64,000 nt of DNA from Pseudomonas folii (GTDB lineage Bacteria; Pseudomonadota; Gammaproteobacteria; Pseudomonadales; Pseudomonadaceae), in assembly GCF_014357575.1 (NCBI RefSeq), contig NZ_JACONW010000005.1, positions 24,826 to 88,825 on the forward strand, read 5' to 3'. A model generated the notes under the pieces. The model was given only the letters and a program-made list of their open reading frames with translations. It was not told where the DNA came from and searched no databases. Below are positions 1 to 7,176 of this stretch, piece by piece (the stretch's first letter is position 1; each line of letters opens with the position of its first letter). The translations under genes were made by a program, and so were the position numbers.

Positions 1-36
1 TCAAAGTCACTTAAATACTAATCGATACATAAGTCA

Positions 37-89
37 TTGACCACCTCGTTGCTTCTCCCTATATTTATACCGATCAGTATATTAGTCGG
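37..89 (+). promoter_or_regulatory. Promoter and TetR-type operator upstream of MFS gene
   Basis: A TTGACC box (37-42) and a TATATT box (60-65) are separated by 17 bases, a good sigma-70 promoter. Immediately downstream, 70-89 is an imperfect 20-bp palindrome (CCGATCAGTATATTAGTCGG, outer CCGA/TCGG arms) that overlaps the likely transcription start and touches the ribosome binding site. Palindromes of this size and placement are typical of TetR-family operators. The regulator itself is not in the window and would lie just to the left. The boxes and palindrome are seen; the regulator class is inferred. Confidence 0.5.
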
Positions 90-98
90 GAGATTCGA

Positions 99-1304
99 AT
101 GGCTACAGACGAGAGACAGGCCGAAAGGCTTCCGCTTGGGGCGTTGCTCGCATTGGCGATGACGGGGTTCATATGCATCGTGACTGAGACGTTACCCGCA
201 GGTCTGCTGCCCGAGATCGGCAGTGGCCTGGGAGTATCGGCATCGTTTGCCGGACAGATGGTGACGGTTTACGCGTTGGGCTCACTGCTGGCAGCCATAC
301 CGCTGACCATTGCCACACAAAGCTGGCGTCGCAGAACAGTTTTGCTGCTGACAATTGTCGGCTTTCTGATTTTCAACTCCATCACTGCGTTGTCTTCAAA
401 TTACTGGCTGACATTAGTCGCGAGATTTTTCGCAGGCGTTTCGGCGGGTCTGGCCTGGAGCCTGATCGCAGGCTATGCGCGACGGATGGTTGTGCCTCAA
501 TTGCAGGGCCGCGCGCTGGCAGTTGCCATGGTGGGAACGCCCATCGCGTTGTCGCTCGGCGTGCCTTTGGGTACCTGGCTGGGTAGCTTCATGGGCTGGC
601 GCATGGCATTTGGTTTGATGTCCGGGATGACCCTGGTGCTGATCGTCTGGGTGCTGCTCAAAGTGCCGGACTATCCCGGCCAGTCTTCGTCACAGCGCAT
701 GGCGCTCCGTCAGGTGTTCTTTACGCCGGGTGTGCGCTCTGTATTGGGCGTCGTGTTCACCTGGATGCTGGCTCATAACATCCTTTACACCTACGTCGCG
801 CCCTTTGTCGCCGAGGCCGGGCTCGCAAGTGACGTGGATCTGGTGTTGCTCACCTTTGGTGTCGCCGCGTTGGCGGGCATTTGGGTCACGGGACGGTTGG
901 TTGATCGTCATCTGCGAAAGACTGTGCTGGCCAGTCTGGCAACTTTCGCAGCGGTTTCGGTGTTCCTCGGCTTGTTTTCAAGCACTGCCGCGGCTATTTA
1001 CGTCGGTGTATTTATCTGGGGCCTGACCTTTGGTGGCGCGGCTACGCTTTTACAAACTGCGCTTGCGGACTCGGCAGGTGAGGGCGCTGACGTCGCGCTT
1101 TCGATGAACGTCGTTGTCTGGAACAGCGCAATTGCGGGCGGTGGGCTACTGGGTGGCGTGCTGCTTGGGCAATGGGGCGTGAGTTCTTTCCCTTGGGTTC
1201 TATTGGTACTTTTGCTGCTAAGTCTGGCGATTGCATCCCGAGCGCGAGCCCATGGCTTTGCACAGGGCGACAGGCAGTCCGGTGAAGTGATCGCCGGTCA
1301 CTGA
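99..1304 (+). CDS. MFS transporter, DHA1 drug/sugar efflux type
   Basis: A 401-residue major facilitator superfamily permease with about 12 hydrophobic segments. The first helix carries the TETLPAGLLPEI stretch typical of the AraJ/Cmr-like proton-antiport branch of DHA1 exporters. A GGGAG ribosome binding site sits 6 bases before the ATG. It probably exports a small organic compound or drug from the cytoplasm; the substrate cannot be told from the sequence. It is transcribed alone behind a palindrome that looks like a TetR-family operator, so induction by its own substrate through a local TetR repressor is likely. Length is normal for the family and nothing looks broken. Confidence 0.9.
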   Translation: MATDERQAERLPLGALLALAMTGFICIVTETLPAGLLPEIGSGLGVSASFAGQMVTVYALGSLLAAIPLTIATQSWRRRTVLLLTIVGFLIFNSITALSSNYWLTLVARFFAGVSAGLAWSLIAGYARRMVVPQLQGRALAVAMVGTPIALSLGVPLGTWLGSFMGWRMAFGLMSGMTLVLIVWVLLKVPDYPGQSSSQRMALRQVFFTPGVRSVLGVVFTWMLAHNILYTYVAPFVAEAGLASDVDLVLLTFGVAALAGIWVTGRLVDRHLRKTVLASLATFAAVSVFLGLFSSTAAAIYVGVFIWGLTFGGAATLLQTALADSAGEGADVALSMNVVVWNSAIAGGGLLGGVLLGQWGVSSFPWVLLVLLLLSLAIASRARAHGFAQGDRQSGEVIAGH

Positions 1305-1376
1305 TAGGCCGGAGGTATTCAGGGGGCTGACTGCAGCTTTAACTTCCATGAGCGGCGGCAGGCTTTGAGCGTGAGG

Positions 1377-1814
1377 CTAGCGATTCTGGCGCATCGGCAT
1401 TTTGTCGATCGTCGCGAAAATCACACTGATGTCCAGCGGCGCATACTGGTCCACCTTTGTGCCGCCGTCCTTGCCCACCAAGAGCAAACGGGTCGGGCCA
1501 TCCGGCTTTACACCCAGAGTACTCAGTAGCGCCGAGGTAGCTTTTGGGTCCATGGCCTGATCATTGCGCTTGCCGACGCCATTGACCACGGAATACAGCA
1601 CCATTTCGCGTTCGACAAAGGCCTCGCGGTTGGCGGGCTTCGTCAGGTCCTGCTGAAATTCAAGCCAGGTTGCGTCGCTTGCGTCGGGGGCAACTACGAT
1701 CAATGGCCGGGACTGCCAGCGCTCGCTGTCCAAGGGATTGGAGGCGGTGTCGGCCATCACTTGACTGCCTGCCATGCCAAGCAGTAACGCCAGTGGAGTC
1801 ATGAGGTTTTTCAT
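1377..1814 (-). CDS. DUF4174 exported protein
   Basis: A predicted 145-residue exported protein. It begins with a signal peptide (MKNLMTPLALLLGMAGSQVMA, cleavage after the Ala) followed by a DUF4174 domain, recognised by the RPLIVVAP strand near the N-terminus and the LLLVGKDGG strand near the C-terminus. This domain resembles a thioredoxin-like fold without an obvious CXXC pair; its function is unknown. The frame is open further upstream, but AGGAG lies 7 bases before the ATG at 1814 and the signal peptide begins there, which sets the start. It stands alone and convergent with the MFS gene. Confidence 0.75.
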   Translation of the reverse strand: MKNLMTPLALLLGMAGSQVMADTASNPLDSERWQSRPLIVVAPDASDATWLEFQQDLTKPANREAFVEREMVLYSVVNGVGKRNDQAMDPKATSALLSTLGVKPDGPTRLLLVGKDGGTKVDQYAPLDISVIFATIDKMPMRQNR

Positions 1815-1981
1815 TGGCATCTCCTGAACAGGATGGGTGAAGTCTTGGACCCTGACACTTTCGGTTTGCTCGCGATGACTGACCAAAGGCAGGCCGGTTC
1901 TACACGCCTGCACGTCTAAAAATCCGCAACCCGGTTAGTAAACCGGCGTGCCAGGTCAAGACTGCGCTCGAATAAGTCGAG

Positions 1982-2623
1982 TTAGCTCAAATCATGTAAG
2001 TCTCGCCCCAAGGGAGGCGTCAAAGACCATTCGGAAAATCTTACCTTCAAACCTTGGCGCTGCGGTGTGCAGCAAATAGGACCAACCTGATAACTTTCGG
2101 CGTCTGGAAATGGGGCAAGTCTGAGCAATGGCCAGATCAGTCCGTCTGTTGAATACTGCAAGCGCAGCACACCTTCGGAAACGGTCACACGAAGCCAGAA
2201 GTCGCCGGGATCTCCCGTAAAGCAACCAGGCGCCCAGTCTGATCTGCCTTCTGTGAGCACGCTGCTGATCATTGGATTTCCATCGTTGAACTCAATTCCC
2301 GCCTTGACCCATGTCTGCTCATCAAGCCTGACCATAATCCCGGCTTGATCATAAAGCTCACGGAAATCGGCCGTGACCCTGACTTGAGCAGTGAAGCCAC
2401 CCGTGGTTTTAAACCCTAGAAAATGCCCACTGTCTCGTATGAATCCGTAGTGAGTTACACGCCAGAAATCGGTCTGAAATTCAGTGACCACTTCCAATGA
2501 GTCGTCTGAATAGGCGAGGCAATGGCTTGGTTCATTTAGCCAGTGGGCAGTTCGCCAAATTGACTCGTCAAAGCGTTGACCAGCCGCTGCAATCGGTTTT
2601 TTATCTGGCAAGATACCCTCCAT
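1982..2623 (-). CDS. DUF1349 domain protein
   Basis: A DUF1349 family protein, a concanavalin-like beta-sandwich fold sometimes annotated as regulation of enolase protein 1. Family hallmarks are the WLNEP start of the domain, the TDFWR motif and the VRLDEQTWVKAGIEF strand. The role in bacteria is not established. The start is uncertain: the frame is open up to a GTG at 2710 (242 residues), and an ATG at 2623 gives 213 residues closer to the usual family length; neither has a convincing ribosome binding site. No membrane segment or signal peptide is visible. Confidence 0.7.
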   Translation of the reverse strand: MEGILPDKKPIAAAGQRFDESIWRTAHWLNEPSHCLAYSDDSLEVVTEFQTDFWRVTHYGFIRDSGHFLGFKTTGGFTAQVRVTADFRELYDQAGIMVRLDEQTWVKAGIEFNDGNPMISSVLTEGRSDWAPGCFTGDPGDFWLRVTVSEGVLRLQYSTDGLIWPLLRLAPFPDAESYQVGPICCTPQRQGLKVRFSEWSLTPPLGRDLHDLS

Positions 2624-2806
2624 GATTTGATCGCTGAGTGTGGCGGATGAGTTACGGGAAAGCCGTATCGGGCCTGGAACGCAGTCACGCGCATCGAACG
2701 CCCCTGTCACTGAATCAGGGCGACAGCGCTACCGGCGGTACGCCCATCTTATATAGCCATGTATGCCAACTTAAAGTCGCTGCAATGATTCAACCGGCCA
2801 CCTGAA

Positions 2807-3190
2807 TCAACCATTACTTATTAACTCTCCCGCCTGGTCAAACTTCATCCGGGCCGCTTCAACCTCGGGTAGTTTATCGAGCGTCCATTTATGCAATTCG
2901 CGAAATGGCTGCTGCAGTGTCTGACCCAGATGGGTGATCTCATACTGGACTGCTACGGGGGAGAAAGAGATGACCTGGCGCGACACAAGGCCGTTTCTCT
3001 CCAGACGCCGCAGGGACTGCGTGAGTGCCTTCTGAGTGACACCCTCCAGACGACGCCTGATGGCGTTAAACCGATGCGGCCCTTCATCAAGAACGGTCAG
3101 AATCATCATCGACCATTTGTCTGCGATTTGATCGAATAGTGCCCGACTTGGGCAGTCGGACGAAAAACATTGCGGCTTTAATTCCAGCAT
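2807..3190 (-). CDS. HxlR-family transcriptional regulator
   Basis: A 127-residue winged-helix regulator of the HxlR family. The CFSSDCPSRALFDQIADKWS opening, the GVTQKALTQSLRRLERNGLV recognition-helix region and the wing match the family pattern. Two N-terminal cysteines could allow thiol-based sensing, as known for HypR/QorR-type members. AGGAAA precedes the ATG. It is divergent from an old yellow enzyme gene about 100 bases away, a pairing commonly seen where an HxlR repressor controls a quinone or electrophile reductase. Regulation of that neighbour and of itself is therefore likely, though inferred. Confidence 0.88.
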   Translation of the reverse strand: MLELKPQCFSSDCPSRALFDQIADKWSMMILTVLDEGPHRFNAIRRRLEGVTQKALTQSLRRLERNGLVSRQVISFSPVAVQYEITHLGQTLQQPFRELHKWTLDKLPEVEAARMKFDQAGELISNG

Positions 3191-3211
3191 CGAAGTTTCC
3201 TCGTGTATATC

Positions 3212-3260
3212 TAGGCTACTCTAAGTGCCTAATTGACATCTGGTTTACAAAATATACTTA
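3212..3260 (+). promoter_or_regulatory. Divergent promoter and candidate HxlR operator
   Basis: An inverted repeat TAGGC (3212-3216) ... GCCTA (3227-3231) with an inner ACT/AGT pair forms a 20-bp imperfect palindrome between the HxlR gene and the old yellow enzyme gene. It directly abuts a TTGACA -35 box (3233-3238) followed, 16 bases later, by TACTTA (3255-3260). A repressor bound here would block the promoter of the oxidoreductase and could also autoregulate. The elements are visible; the binding protein is inferred from context. Confidence 0.5.
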
Positions 3261-3292
3261 TATGGCTTCCGAAAGCAAATGGAGTCCATACA

Positions 3293-4411
3293 ATGTCAAA
3301 CCCTGATACCAGCATCCTGTTTCGTCCTCTTTCCATCCGGTCGCTTGAGCTGAAAAACCGGATTGTCATGGCACCGATGACCAGGCAGTTTTCGCCTGAA
3401 GGCATTCCCGGCGAAGGGAGCGCGGCTTACTACCGTCGGCGGGCCGAGGGGCAAGTCGGATTGATCTTGTCAGAAGGAACCGTCGTTGATCGTCCCGCTT
3501 CACGTAACGGGCCCGGCATTCCTTTTTTCCATGGTGGGCCAGCGTTGGCCGGATGGAAGAATGTGATCGATTCCGTTCACAATGCTGGAGGCCGCATGGG
3601 GCCGCAACTCTGGCACACCGGTGCCGTGCGTGATGTCAGTGGCTGGGAACCTGATGCGCCAGTGGAAAGCCCATCTGGCCTCGATTCGCCAAACCAGCCA
3701 CGCGGTGTGGCTATGCGCGAAGAGGATATTGCAGACGCAATAGCTGCCTTTGCCAAGGCGGCGGCGGATGCCAAGCGACTGGGTTTCGACACCGTTGAAA
3801 TCCACGGGGCTCATGGCTATCTGATCGATCAGTTTTTCTGGGCGGGCACCAATCAGCGCACCGATGGCTACGGCGGGCCGACCATCAAAGAGCGCTCCCG
3901 TTTTGCCGCAGAGATCGTCTCTGCTGTTCGTCATGCGGTCGGGCCCGAATTCCCGATCATCATGCGCGTTAGTCAATGGAAGCAGCAGGACTTTGGGGTG
4001 CGCCTCGCCGAGACACCTGCGCTGATGGAAGACTGGTTGCTGCCGTTGGTCGAGGCGGGTGTCGATGTTCTGCATTGCTCACAGCGACGCTTCTGGGACC
4101 CTGAATTTCCCGAAATTGACGGTGAGAACGGGCTGAATTGCGCAGGGTGGGCGAAGAAAGTGACTGGGGCGACAACTATCAGCGTCGGTTCGGTCGGTCT
4201 GGATAATGATGTTACTCACGCATTCGCTGGCGAGGGATCCGCGCCTGCCAGTCTGGAGCGGCTTATCGAGCGCATGGAGCGTGAGGAGTTTGATCTGATC
4301 GCAGTAGGGCGTGTGCTGTTGAGCGACAAGGATTGGGTCGCCAAGGTCGCAAAAGGCGATTACGGGGATTTGAAGGGCTTCAATCCCGCATCTTTAGCCA
4401 AATTGATTTGA
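3293..4411 (+). CDS. NADH:flavin oxidoreductase, old yellow enzyme family
   Basis: A 372-residue FMN-dependent TIM-barrel oxidoreductase of the old yellow enzyme/2,4-dienoyl-CoA reductase-like group. Visible markers are the N-terminal LKNRIVMAPMTR, the EIHGAHGYLIDQFFW motif with the substrate-binding region, the NQRTDGYGG loop, and the C-terminal DLIAVGRVLLSDKDW phosphate-binding part. Such enzymes reduce activated C=C bonds of enones, quinones or nitro compounds with NAD(P)H. The frame is open upstream to a TTG at 3233, but that codon is part of the -35 box; GGAG before the ATG at 3293 fixes the start. Probably controlled by the divergent HxlR regulator. Confidence 0.9.
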   Translation: MSNPDTSILFRPLSIRSLELKNRIVMAPMTRQFSPEGIPGEGSAAYYRRRAEGQVGLILSEGTVVDRPASRNGPGIPFFHGGPALAGWKNVIDSVHNAGGRMGPQLWHTGAVRDVSGWEPDAPVESPSGLDSPNQPRGVAMREEDIADAIAAFAKAAADAKRLGFDTVEIHGAHGYLIDQFFWAGTNQRTDGYGGPTIKERSRFAAEIVSAVRHAVGPEFPIIMRVSQWKQQDFGVRLAETPALMEDWLLPLVEAGVDVLHCSQRRFWDPEFPEIDGENGLNCAGWAKKVTGATTISVGSVGLDNDVTHAFAGEGSAPASLERLIERMEREEFDLIAVGRVLLSDKDWVAKVAKGDYGDLKGFNPASLAKLI

Positions 4412-4591
4412 GACTTAAGTCGGAACTGGGTGTGCGTCTGAAAGCAGGCGCATTACCTTGAACTGAGCCTTGATGCTGAGCGCGACAGCAAAATGCCGTT
4501 CATTCTCGAGGACCACCACCTGGATGAGATTACCGAGAAACTCCAGAGTGCACTGCAACTCACGTTGAAAAGTCTCTGAGGAAATACCGAT
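4412..4591. other. Intergenic region without a supported gene
   Basis: A 180-base gap between the old yellow enzyme gene and the carboxymuconolactone decarboxylase-like gene. Both strands are open for some 60 codons but neither reading has a convincing ribosome binding site or a family I recognise. It could hold the vestige of a small gene; no terminator hairpin with a T-tract is evident. Confidence 0.4.
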
Positions 4592-5155
4592 ATGGCCATT
4601 CAATCGCGGCTAAGCGAACTGACTGGGGCATCCATGGATGAAGCCCAGCGTTCGGTACTCAAGGACATTCTTGCGGGCCCGAGGGGCAACCTGGATGGAC
4701 CTTTTCTGGCCTGGATTCACAGTCCCGAACTGGCCAGTCATGCCCAGCGACTGGGAGCGTTCTGTCGATATGGCACACGGCTGGAGTTGCGCTTGACGGA
4801 GCTGGCGATTCTCTCCACCGCCGCATGGTGGCAGTCGCAGGCTGAGTGGCAGATTCATGAGCCGATCGCCCGTGCCGCGGGTATCACAGACTCGGTTATT
4901 GATGCACTGCGGCAGCAAGTAGCCCCGCAATTTGCGCGCGAGGATGAACAACTGGTCTATAGCCTGGGCAAGTCGTTGTACGAGACGCGTCGTATTGACG
5001 AAGATTTGTATGCGACCGCAATCCAGACGTTCGGGGAGCCTGGCCTTGTAGAGCTTGTCGGGGTTTTTGGGTATTACTCGTTGGTGGCAATGACATTGAA
5101 TGTGTTCGCAGTGCGTCGTGATACCGATGCACCGCTGCCGTTTGTTGAGCTATGA
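4592..5155 (+). CDS. Carboxymuconolactone decarboxylase-family protein
   Basis: A 187-residue all-helical protein of the carboxymuconolactone decarboxylase/AhpD-like superfamily, recognised from RLELRLTELAILSTAAWWQSQAEW and the helix containing HEPIARAAGI. The AhpD-type CXXC catalytic pair is absent, so a peroxiredoxin-reductase role is unlikely; the protein is closer to the gamma-carboxymuconolactone decarboxylase-like branch. The true substrate is unknown. GAGGAA precedes the ATG. It is the last chromosomal gene before the inserted element and is oriented toward it. Confidence 0.85.
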   Translation: MAIQSRLSELTGASMDEAQRSVLKDILAGPRGNLDGPFLAWIHSPELASHAQRLGAFCRYGTRLELRLTELAILSTAAWWQSQAEWQIHEPIARAAGITDSVIDALRQQVAPQFAREDEQLVYSLGKSLYETRRIDEDLYATAIQTFGEPGLVELVGVFGYYSLVAMTLNVFAVRRDTDAPLPFVEL

Positions 5156-5247
5156 GTCTGTGTTGAACTGATGCTCGGTACCTTTTGGGGCCGAAGCATG
5201 TTGCTATGAATATGTGGTGTGATGCCTTGGCAGGATCATATGGCTAG

Positions 5248-5273
5248 AGGCTATCCGGATCCCCGAAAAACAT
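5248..5273 (+). repeat. attL: attL, left end repeat with displaced LysR 3' end
   Basis: This 26-bp sequence matches 51472-51497 except for two bases. On the minus strand it reads MFFGDPDSL followed by a TAG stop, which is the C-terminus of the LysR gene now found at 51468. Recombination into the 3' end of that gene, with the element supplying a replacement end, explains why a gene-less C-terminal fragment lies here. Confidence 0.8.
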
Positions 5274-5320
5274 TTTGACTAGGCTCTAGGACGGTTTTTT
5301 CAGCTAAAAAAATCAAGTTA

Positions 5321-5340
5321 TGCCCCCATTTTTGCCCCTA
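5321..5340 (+). repeat. Left arm-type integrase repeats (TGCCCCCA)
   Basis: TGCCCCCA at 5321-5328 and TGCCCCTA at 5333-5340 form a direct repeat with a 12-bp period, about 50 bp inside attL. The same octamer with the same 12-bp period occurs next to the integrase at the other end (51348-51367). Such arm sites are known next to P4-type integrases. Confidence 0.65.
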
Positions 5341-5406
5341 TTCGCACCGGGTGTTCAAGCGATCGCGAACGGCGATTTCCACCGGCCTCAAGTCTGGCAG
5401 TGCCTG

Positions 5407-6014
5407 GATCAAGCCGGCAGCGTTGTTGGTTACGCCCTGACTCTTGCACTCGCGATTTTTGTTCCTAGTGGTATCGGTCAGGTCGTCGACGATGGTTGCG
5501 GTCATAATCGACCCAAGCAGGCCTACAACTGCCAGCGCTGCGGAGTAGAGAAAGATGATACGCAAGGCTTCAAGGTTCAACGGCACTTCAGGCCACAGGA
5601 AAATCCTTAGCGTCTCTGGCAGTTGGCCCATATCACCTATGCTGCGGATATCCAGCCCCAGGTAAATCGCGATGGCAGTCAAGATCGGAATGCACACCAA
5701 CGGCGAGGGAATCAGCTTGCCAGTCACCGGTACATACGGGAACAGGTAGATGATCACGAGACCCACTGCGGTCATGGCGTAGACGTGCCAGCTCACGTTG
5801 GTCAATTCAGGTAACTGCGGCATGAAAATCAGAGTCGCTAACGCGTTCACAAACCCGGTGACCACGGAGCGGGAAACGAAGCGCATCAGCGACCCCAGCC
5901 TCAGGTAACCCGCGACGATTTGAAGTACCCCACAGAGCAAGTTGGCGGCCAGCAGATACTGAAGTCCGTGATCTTTAACGAGGGCTACCATTAACAATAT
6001 TATGGCACCCGTAA
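5407..6014 (-). pseudogene. SulP-family anion transporter, internal fragment
   Basis: The minus strand encodes an uninterrupted piece of a SulP-type sulfate/anion permease, from the [20 protein letters not shown] helix through LRLGSLMRFVSRSVVTGFVN to the VDDLTDTTRNKNRECKSQGV segment. The N-terminal helices and the whole C-terminal part, including any STAS domain, are missing. The upstream break falls at about 6010, exactly where an arsB fragment begins on the other strand, so a rearrangement joined two truncated transporters head-on. It is not expected to be functional. Confidence 0.75.
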
Positions 6015-6400
6015 CCGACTCGCTCTCGGCGCTACTGAACATATTTGCTGTGCATGGTGTGTGGGCCGCTACCTTGGGCACGGGTATCACCGCTGCGCTG
6101 TTATCTTGGATCATGAACAACATGCCGAGTGTGCTTATCGGCGCTCTTTCCATTCAGGCCAGCGACGCTACCGGACTGGTACGTGAGGCCATGATCTATG
6201 CCAACGTCATCGGTTACGATCTCGGCCCCAAGATTACGCCAATCGGAAGCCTGGCCACGTTGCTGTGGCTGCACGTCCTGGCGCAGAAAAATATCCGTAT
6301 CACCTGGGGCTACTACTTCAAAGTCGGCAGCATCCTCACCATCCCTATCTTGGTAGTGACGCTAGTGGCACTGGCGTTGCGGCTTAGCATTCCTGTCTAG
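6008..6400 (+). pseudogene. arsB: arsB arsenite efflux pump, 3' fragment
   Basis: About 130 codons match the C-terminus of the ArsB arsenite permease: [47 protein letters not shown] and the last helix. Roughly the first two thirds of the roughly 430-residue protein are missing, lost at the junction with the sulP fragment near 6010. The fragment is followed 10 bases later by arsC in the order usual for Pseudomonas ars operons, so it is the remains of arsRBCH. It cannot form a complete pump. Confidence 0.8.
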
Positions 6401-6409
6401 GAGAACCCC

Positions 6410-6880
6410 ATGAAAGTGCTCTTTATGTGTACGGCAAACAGCTGCCGGAGCGTTCTCTCGGAGGGGGTATTCAACCACCTGGCCCCGAGCGGCTTTACTG
6501 CAGTCAGTTCGGGCAGCTTCCCAAGCGGCCAGCTGAATCCACGCGCCGTGAGCACGCTGCAAGCGCTGGGTATCGACACCACAGGTCTCTACAGCAAAGG
6601 CTCAGAGGTTTTCTCGGATTCCCCACCGGACGTGGTGATCACGGTGTGCGACAAGGCCGGAGGCGAACCATGCCCGGTTTATTTTGGGCCTGCTGTGAAA
6701 AGCCACTGGGGCCTTGCCGACCCGTCGGATGTGGAAGGAACAGACGGCGAAATCCAGGCCGCGTTTGACGCGACAGTCAACCAGATTAGAAAGCGTTTTG
6801 AAGCATTTTTCAATCTCGATCATTTCGCACTTGCACCGGTGGAACTGAAGCGCGAGCTAGATCGAATAGGTGGCCTGTAA
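6410..6880 (+). CDS. arsC: Arsenate reductase ArsC, LMW-phosphatase type
   Basis: A complete 156-residue arsenate reductase of the low-molecular-weight tyrosine phosphatase fold. The anion-binding CX5R loop is CTANSCRS (Cys7, Arg13), with further cysteines in TVCDKAGGEPCPVYFG, and the DPSD loop that supplies the catalytic Asp is present. It reduces arsenate to arsenite in the cytoplasm with glutathione or thioredoxin. AGGAGAA precedes the ATG. It is the only intact gene of an ars operon whose arsR is absent and whose arsB and arsH are truncated, so its product arsenite would need an efflux pump coded elsewhere. Confidence 0.92.
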   Translation: MKVLFMCTANSCRSVLSEGVFNHLAPSGFTAVSSGSFPSGQLNPRAVSTLQALGIDTTGLYSKGSEVFSDSPPDVVITVCDKAGGEPCPVYFGPAVKSHWGLADPSDVEGTDGEIQAAFDATVNQIRKRFEAFFNLDHFALAPVELKRELDRIGGL

Positions 6881-7167
6881 TGGACGAGTTTTCCTCGGAG
6901 AACAGTCTGGATCTACCTAATCTGGATCAGTCGCTTATTGACGTCGCCACCTTGGATCGCCTGCAACGCAACGAGCAACCAACTCACAAGCCGCGCATCT
7001 TGTTGCTGTACGGATCAACTCCTGAGCGCTCTTTCAGCAGGCTCCTGCCCGCCGCGCTGTTCCCGGCAGTTTTGCTTCCGGGGTCTATGGCCGGATATAA
7101 CCCAAGTTTCGAGGCAGCTTTTCCGTTTCCAGCCCTATGTCAGTTCTTCAGACTGCCCGCGGTTTAA
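6880..7167 (+). pseudogene. arsH: arsH, N-terminal fragment
   Basis: The gene starts in the TAATG overlap with arsC. Residues 1-51 match the N-terminus of the flavoprotein ArsH (DLPNLDQSLIDV, KPRILLLYGST, ERSFSRLL). After that the reading diverges into 44 unrelated residues and stops, so the roughly 240-residue NADPH:FMN oxidoreductase is lost. The usual TRERS motif reads TPERS. The break probably marks a deletion between the ars operon and the chemoreceptor gene that follows. Confidence 0.75.
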
Positions 7168-7176
7168 CGACTACCG

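Noticed and set aside
3500..4075. Minus-strand 191-codon frame inside the old yellow enzyme gene
   Set aside because: It is a shadow of the flavin oxidoreductase, which has clear family motifs on the plus strand.
4415..4603. Minus-strand 62-codon frame between the old yellow enzyme and carboxymuconolactone genes
   Set aside because: No ribosome binding site or recognisable family, and the plus strand is equally open; left as intergenic.
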